Assembly (NCBI GenBank): GCA_046530765.1 | Contig: JBHEQS010000015.1 | Location: 1-44,070 of the forward strand | From: Arsenophonus sp046530765 | GTDB taxonomy: Bacteria > Pseudomonadota > Gammaproteobacteria > Enterobacterales > Enterobacteriaceae | Direction: 5' to 3' | DNA length: 44,070 nt | Part shown: one piece after another, positions 39,601 to 44,070 of the stretch | How positions within the stretch are numbered: position 1 is the first letter of the stretch | Layout of the letters: each line of letters begins with the position of its first letter | The notes under the pieces: generated by a model | The model's input: the letters and a program-made list of their open reading frames with translations, nothing else | Database searches by the model: none | What the model was told of the DNA's origin: nothing | Position numbers and translations under genes: made by a program

Positions 39601-40218
39601 TTGAATAATATTGTTTTTATTATTATGTTGACGCATAAATTTATTTATGAACGCATTTACTTCAAGCAATAGCAAAATAATAACAATCTGATAACTTTTT
39701 GAACTAATCAATAAAATAGATAATTTATACATTGAGTAGTATAAGTTGTATTATTGTTCATGTATCACTAAACAAAATTTATTAATTATTTTTATACTTT
39801 AATGTTCATGATATTAACTAAATAACAATTAAACGATACAATAAACTATGCTTATCATAGAATGTTATTTAAATAATAACTTTCTGTATTTTACATAAAG
39901 GACTGTACAATTATGTTAATAATTTAATTGCATTTTTTATTTAAAATATGATATAAATCATAGTGATTTTATAAAATAAAAATATTACTATAATTTAGTT
40001 ATTACATTAACACCAGATTAATATTTCAAATGAATAAAACACTCATAAAATATCCATACTTACATACTAAATTTACATATTTTATAAATTGTTGTTTTAC
40101 TTTATAATATTTTATTAAATTATAAATTTTAATTTTAATTTTAATTTTAATTTTAATAATATTAGATAAATTATCTTTATAATAAAATCTATCATAAAAT
40201 AAACAATTATAATTTATT
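39601..40218. other. Spacer where yhdE (Maf) would be expected
   Basis: By E. coli order the Maf-like pyrophosphatase gene yhdE lies between mreD and rng. I could not read any Maf motif (for example ASGSPRR). A TTTTAA repeat sits at 40127-40156. Confidence 0.35.
40127..40156 (+). repeat. Hexanucleotide tandem repeat TTTTAA x5
   Basis: Five exact copies about 60 nt downstream of mreD. Non-coding. Confidence 0.9.
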
Positions 40219-40707
40219 TTAATAAACTAAAAACTGACGTCGAAATTTACGCAGCAATAAAAACATCCAAGGCCACAAGATAGCATTAATTAAACAATTC
40301 CAAAATATTTCAAAATGAAATAATATAAAAGAAGAAAAAAATTCTGCCCAAAATATAATAAAATTCATAATTATCGATAATGCAGCAATAACAAGCGATT
40401 GTTGATATAGTGTTATATTGCGAAGAATATGATATTTACAGGAGATAAGATAACAAATTATACTATATGGTAACCCATGTACAGAAAGTGCAGAACCCTG
40501 TATTAAATCAATCAAAATTCCTAAAAAAAATCCAGTTCCTACACTAACTCTATGCGGTAAAGCCATAACCCAATAAACTAAAATTAAAATTAACCATGTA
40601 GGTCGATAGTAAATAAACTGTTCTGGCCAAGGCATCTGTTCAAGAATTATTGCAATTAAAAAAGATAGCCAAATAATCCATCGCCTATTACCACGGTAAT
40701 GATTCAT
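40219..40707 (-). CDS. mreD: Rod-shape-determining inner-membrane protein MreD
   Basis: Integral membrane component of the elongasome with MreB, MreC, RodA and PBP2. The 162 residues equal E. coli. Five to six hydrophobic helices are visible; conserved pieces include MPWPEQFIYYRPTWLILILVYWVMALPHRVSVG, split here as MPWPEQFIYYRP and VYWVMALPHRVSVG, then GFFLGILIDLIQGSALSVHG. AAAGGAAA precedes the ATG. It is the third gene of mreBCD, separated from mreC by 153 nt instead of being adjacent, apparently because mreC ends early. Confidence 0.94.
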   Translation of the reverse strand: MNHYRGNRRWIIWLSFLIAIILEQMPWPEQFIYYRPTWLILILVYWVMALPHRVSVGTGFFLGILIDLIQGSALSVHGLPYSIICYLISCKYHILRNITLYQQSLVIAALSIIMNFIIFWAEFFSSFILFHFEIFWNCLINAILWPWMFLLLRKFRRQFLVY

Positions 40708-40860
40708 TTACATTTCCTTTAATCACTTTAATTTCATAGTAGCAATTTATGCTAATCTACTATTGAATAGTATTTATATATTTTATTTCTATTTATTTTA
40801 GTTATAAGATTTAAATGTCGCTTTTATTAGTGAAAATATGTAGAAAATTTTAGTTAAACG
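40708..40860 (-). other. Gap between mreC and mreD, likely former mreC 3' end
   Basis: In E. coli mreC and mreD are adjacent. Here 153 nt separate them, while MreC lacks about 76 C-terminal residues of the E. coli protein. The simplest reading is that the low-complexity tail of mreC was cut off by an earlier stop and the rest decayed. No tail motif is readable. Confidence 0.5.
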
Positions 40861-41736
40861 CTATTTTGTTGTTCGATACACTCCTCTTGATGTTCGTAAG
40901 TTGTTAGAAGAATTACTAAAACTTCCCCATAGCAATAATAGATACCGTGGTCTTTGCAAATCCGCAGTGGGTCGTATATTGATTATTGTACATGCGCATT
41001 TATTATCATGTTTAACCGAGGAAACAATTGCAACTGGATAACCTTCCGGAAATCGCCCACCTAATCCAGAAGTAACTATCATATCACCAATCTGTATATC
41101 AATATTATCTGGTAAAGGCTCAAGTTGAAGATCGTAATTACATCCTACTCCAACTGCAATAACGCGAATGTAATTGCGTAATACTTGTACAGGTAATGCA
41201 TGCGTTGTGTCACAAATCAACAAAACACGGCTATTAAACTGACTAACTGCGATAACCTGTCCTACAACACCCTTATCACTAATAACAGGCTGACCCTCAT
41301 AAACACCATTATGTAAACCTTTATCAATTATAATTTTATCTCTATAAGGAGCATTACCGCCTGACAATACTTCTGCAATCATCATATGTTCATCTTTTCG
41401 TATAGGTGAACCTAATAATTCATATAATCTAGCATTTTCTTGTTTAAGTTGTTCAAGTAACAAATTATCTGCTTTTTTTAGCAGAAGCTCTTTTTTTAAT
41501 GCTTTATTTTCAAAAATAAATTGATCTTTTTGCATCAATGCATATGAAATATTATCAAATAGTTCTCGTGGACCATTTGATAAAAAATAAAAAGGGCTAA
41601 CAAAGCCATCTAAATAACTACGTATTTTATTAAAAGTATAAAACTTACTTTCACAAACAACTAAGACTAATGCAATAGCTATTATAATAGTAATACGTAA
41701 TTGTAAAGATACCACTCGAGTAAAGATCGGCTTCAT
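40861..41736 (-). CDS. mreC: Cell-shape-determining protein MreC, short tail
   Basis: MreC is the bitopic scaffold that links MreB to PBP2/RodA and activates wall synthesis. The 291-residue protein has a transmembrane helix (about residues 13-28), a coiled coil (about 65-110, LLLKKADNLLLEQLKQENAR), and the two beta-barrel domains with GVYEGQPVISDKGVVGQV, VLLICDTTHALPVQVLRN and VTSGLGGRFPEGYPVAIV. It ends soon after YLLLLWG. E. coli MreC has 367 residues with a disordered Pro/Gln-rich tail that is absent here; the structured core is complete, so the protein is probably functional. It lies 92 nt after mreB. Confidence 0.95.
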   Translation of the reverse strand: MKPIFTRVVSLQLRITIIIAIALVLVVCESKFYTFNKIRSYLDGFVSPFYFLSNGPRELFDNISYALMQKDQFIFENKALKKELLLKKADNLLLEQLKQENARLYELLGSPIRKDEHMMIAEVLSGGNAPYRDKIIIDKGLHNGVYEGQPVISDKGVVGQVIAVSQFNSRVLLICDTTHALPVQVLRNYIRVIAVGVGCNYDLQLEPLPDNIDIQIGDMIVTSGLGGRFPEGYPVAIVSSVKHDNKCACTIINIRPTADLQRPRYLLLLWGSFSNSSNNLRTSRGVYRTTK

Positions 41737-41828
41737 GAGTTTTTTTTAACAAAGATAAACGTTAATCATTGACATCACTATGAATAAAAAAGAGAACTAT
41801 CTTAAGTACATTCATTTTAAACTAACTC

Positions 41829-42872
41829 TTAGTCATCACTAAATAGATCGCAGCCATGCATATCAATCATTTCGAGTGCTTTACCACCACCTCGCGCAAC
41901 GCAAGTTAAAGGATCTTCAGCAATAATAACTGGGATTCCAGTTTCTTTCATTAGAAGATGATCCAAATTACGCAACAATGCACCACCACCTGTTAAAACC
42001 ATACCTCGTTCAGAAATATCAGAAGCTAATTCTGGTGGACATTGCTCTAATGCCAATATAACAGCACTAACAATACCACTTAATGATTCCTGCAATGCCT
42101 CAAGTATTTCATTTGAATTAAGTGTAAAACCACGAGGAACTCCCTCTGCTAAATTCCGACCACGCACCTCAATTTCATAAATTTGATCTGTAGAGTAAGC
42201 TGAACCAATTTCATGTTTTATTCTTTCAGCAGTTGCTTCACCAATTAACGAACCATAATTACGACGAACATAATTAATGATAGATTCATCAAATCTGTCT
42301 CCACCAATACGTACAGATGATGAATAAACAACGCCGTTTAATGAAATAACAGCAACTTCTGTAGTTCCACCTCCAATATCAATAACCATTGATCCCATTG
42401 CTTCCGAAACTGGTAAGCCAGCACCAATTGCAGCTGACATTGGTTCTTCAATCAAGAATACCTCACGGGCGCCAGCACTTAGTGCTGACTCTCTAATCGC
42501 TCGACGTTCTACCTGAGTCGCCCCAACAGGCACGCAAACCAATACGCGTGGACTTGGACGCATGAAATTATTTCCATGAACTTGTTTGATGAAATATTGC
42601 AACATTTTTTCAGTAACATAAAAGTCAGCAATTACTCCATCTTTCATCGGACGAATAGCAGCAATATTACCTGGAGTTTTACCAAGCATTTGTTTTGCTT
42701 CATGACCTACTGCAGCAATATTCTTTGGCGAACCAGCACGATCTTGACGAATAGCAACAACTGATGGTTCATCTAGCACAATTCCCTGTCCTCTCACATA
42801 GATGAGAGTGTTGGCAGTTCCCAAATCAATAGATAAGTCGTTGGAAAATATGCCACGTATTTTTTTAAACAT
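41829..42872 (-). CDS. mreB: Rod-shape actin homologue MreB
   Basis: Bacterial actin that polymerises beneath the inner membrane and guides lateral peptidoglycan synthesis. All 347 residues are present, as in E. coli, with very high similarity. It starts MFKKIRGIFSNDLSIDLGTA, where the N-terminal amphipathic helix and phosphate-1 loop (DLGTANTLIY) are intact; IDIGGGTTEVAV (phosphate 2) and VLTGGGALLRNLD (adenosine motif) follow. It is the most conserved and least A+T-rich long gene in the window. First gene of mreBCD; the promoter should lie in the A+T-rich region above 42872, but I see no clear pair of boxes. Confidence 0.98.
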   Translation of the reverse strand: MFKKIRGIFSNDLSIDLGTANTLIYVRGQGIVLDEPSVVAIRQDRAGSPKNIAAVGHEAKQMLGKTPGNIAAIRPMKDGVIADFYVTEKMLQYFIKQVHGNNFMRPSPRVLVCVPVGATQVERRAIRESALSAGAREVFLIEEPMSAAIGAGLPVSEAMGSMVIDIGGGTTEVAVISLNGVVYSSSVRIGGDRFDESIINYVRRNYGSLIGEATAERIKHEIGSAYSTDQIYEIEVRGRNLAEGVPRGFTLNSNEILEALQESLSGIVSAVILALEQCPPELASDISERGMVLTGGGALLRNLDHLLMKETGIPVIIAEDPLTCVARGGGKALEMIDMHGCDLFSDD

Positions 42873-44070
42873 AAAAAAATGATAATCCTACAAACTGTGC
42901 ATAAATAGAAATAAGTTTACTTTAAAAAAGATAAAGTAATAACAATGTATTAAGTAGTAAATTACTTTAATAAAATTAAATATTTTTAAAATATAAAATT
43001 GTTATTACTGCTTATTTTTATAATCTATTTTACTATAAAGTAAACAATGTATTTATAAAAGTTACTTAATTAATTTAATAGTAAATTTCTAAAAATTAAC
43101 TATTTTAAATTAAATACATCACTGCATTAGGGGTCTACTAATGATGATATATAATTATATAGTTAATATTTATCTTAAAGCAAATCTTAATTAATTTTTT
43201 AATTTTTATTTTTTTTAAAAAAAATAAAAATTTTTACTACTACAATACTACTACAATAATTTTATTATATTTAATAACACTTATTGTTCCAGTAAATGTT
43301 ATATATATTTTTAGAATTTTTATTCTATCTAAATTAAAAATTTTTATGATAATGAAGAATCTTTATATATGTTCAAAAAAACAATGTTCAAAAAAACAAT
43401 AAATTATGAAATCTGTAATATTATAAAAGAAAATACAGTATTATATCCAAATATAAAATCAATTTATAGTTCATATAACTAATATAATATATTATATCAG
43501 ATATTTAATATTTTTAAATAAATTACAAAAAAATGCTTTAATTTTTATAGGAAACAAACATATCAATCGATTTCTAGTGATATTATTTATCTATCTTATA
43601 GACATTGTTAAATTTTAATCGAGATTATGTCATTTCATAGAGCACTTTATTTTTCAACATTGTGCATACAAGTTAGTATACATCGATTTAACTATATTTA
43701 TATTGTTGCTTTATAATTTAGTCTTGCTTAACAGATGTGTTAAATAAATTAATAGCTTTAACTTTACGTATAATTATAAATTTACTAACTTATCATTGTT
43801 ATTAATAATTCAATTTAGATTAATATGTAACTTTAAGAATAAAATATTTTATCATCAGTTTATTATATTATTTTTCCATACTTTTAGTAAGTTTAACATA
43901 AAATTACTAAATCCTGTTCTTAATTTCTATTTCATCTGCAAATATTATTAGTTATTAACAATTACTCATTAAGATATAAAAATTTAAATATTACCACTTA
44001 GATAAACTTTACGTTTATTGATAATTCATTCAAATTTATAATATATGTTTCGTTTGGTTATTTACTTATC
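42873..44070. other. Gene-free region upstream of mreB
   Basis: No open frame or motif recognised on either strand. In E. coli csrD lies upstream of mreB; I could not align any part of it. A 15-bp direct duplication sits at 43369-43398. The region presumably contains the mreB promoter. Confidence 0.5.
43369..43398 (+). repeat. 15-bp tandem duplication
   Basis: ATGTTCAAAAAAACA occurs twice in a row with no difference, indicating a recent duplication in non-coding DNA. Confidence 0.92.

Overview
This window looks like a piece of the chromosome of a host-restricted gammaproteobacterium of the order Enterobacterales, probably an insect endosymbiont in an advanced stage of genome decay. Every intact gene is a recognisable orthologue of an E. 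coli housekeeping gene. Gene order largely follows known enterobacterial blocks. The DNA is very A+T-rich, and intact genes cover only about 37% of the window (about 16.1 of 44.1 kb by summing CDS lengths). I cannot name the genus; gene order such as degQ-(degS)-murA-ibaG differs from E. coli and reminds me of Yersiniaceae-like genomes.

Layout: rnpB and rsmI (minus, 0.7-2.0 kb); dolP (plus, 4.3 kb); sspA, rpsI, rplM (minus, 8.5-11.1 kb); zapG and degQ (plus, 14.6-16.6 kb); murA and ibaG (minus, 17.7-19.3 kb); kdsD, lptC, lptA, lptB (plus, 22.7-26.1 kb); rapZ (plus, 28.4 kb); yhdP (minus, 34.4-38.2 kb); mreD, mreC, mreB (minus, 40.2-42.9 kb). No tRNA, rRNA, insertion sequence, phage or CRISPR was seen.

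The long gaps are not empty by origin. At the ancestral positions between the intact genes I can read eroded, stop-riddled remains ('ghosts') of the expected neighbours: yraN and diaA before dolP; sspB after sspA; zapE upstream of rplM; degS between degQ and murA; mlaC, mlaD, mlaE and mlaF between ibaG and kdsD; kdsC between kdsD and lptC; rpoN, hpf and ptsN before rapZ and npr after it; pmbA, yjgA and tldD before yhdP; and probably rng before mreD. These are hand alignments of short motifs from memory of the E. coli proteins, and most sit close to the predicted distance from the neighbouring intact gene.

Functionally the survivors form a cell-envelope core: peptidoglycan precursor synthesis (MurA, with RapZ controlling GlmS), the rod-shape/elongasome proteins MreBCD and ZapG, LPS synthesis and export (KdsD, LptC/A/B), and outer-membrane upkeep (DolP, YhdP, DegQ). 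Ribosome functions (RpsI, RplM, RsmI, RnpB) and SspA complete the set. The Mla lipid-recycling pathway, the DegS sigma-E trigger, sigma-54 with its nitrogen PTS, SspB, ZapE and TldD/TldE have decayed. The second notable pattern is a set of long, perfect inverted repeats (12-21 bp arms, tiny loops), several lying inside the ghosts. I found no evidence for a new defence, mobile or biosynthetic system.
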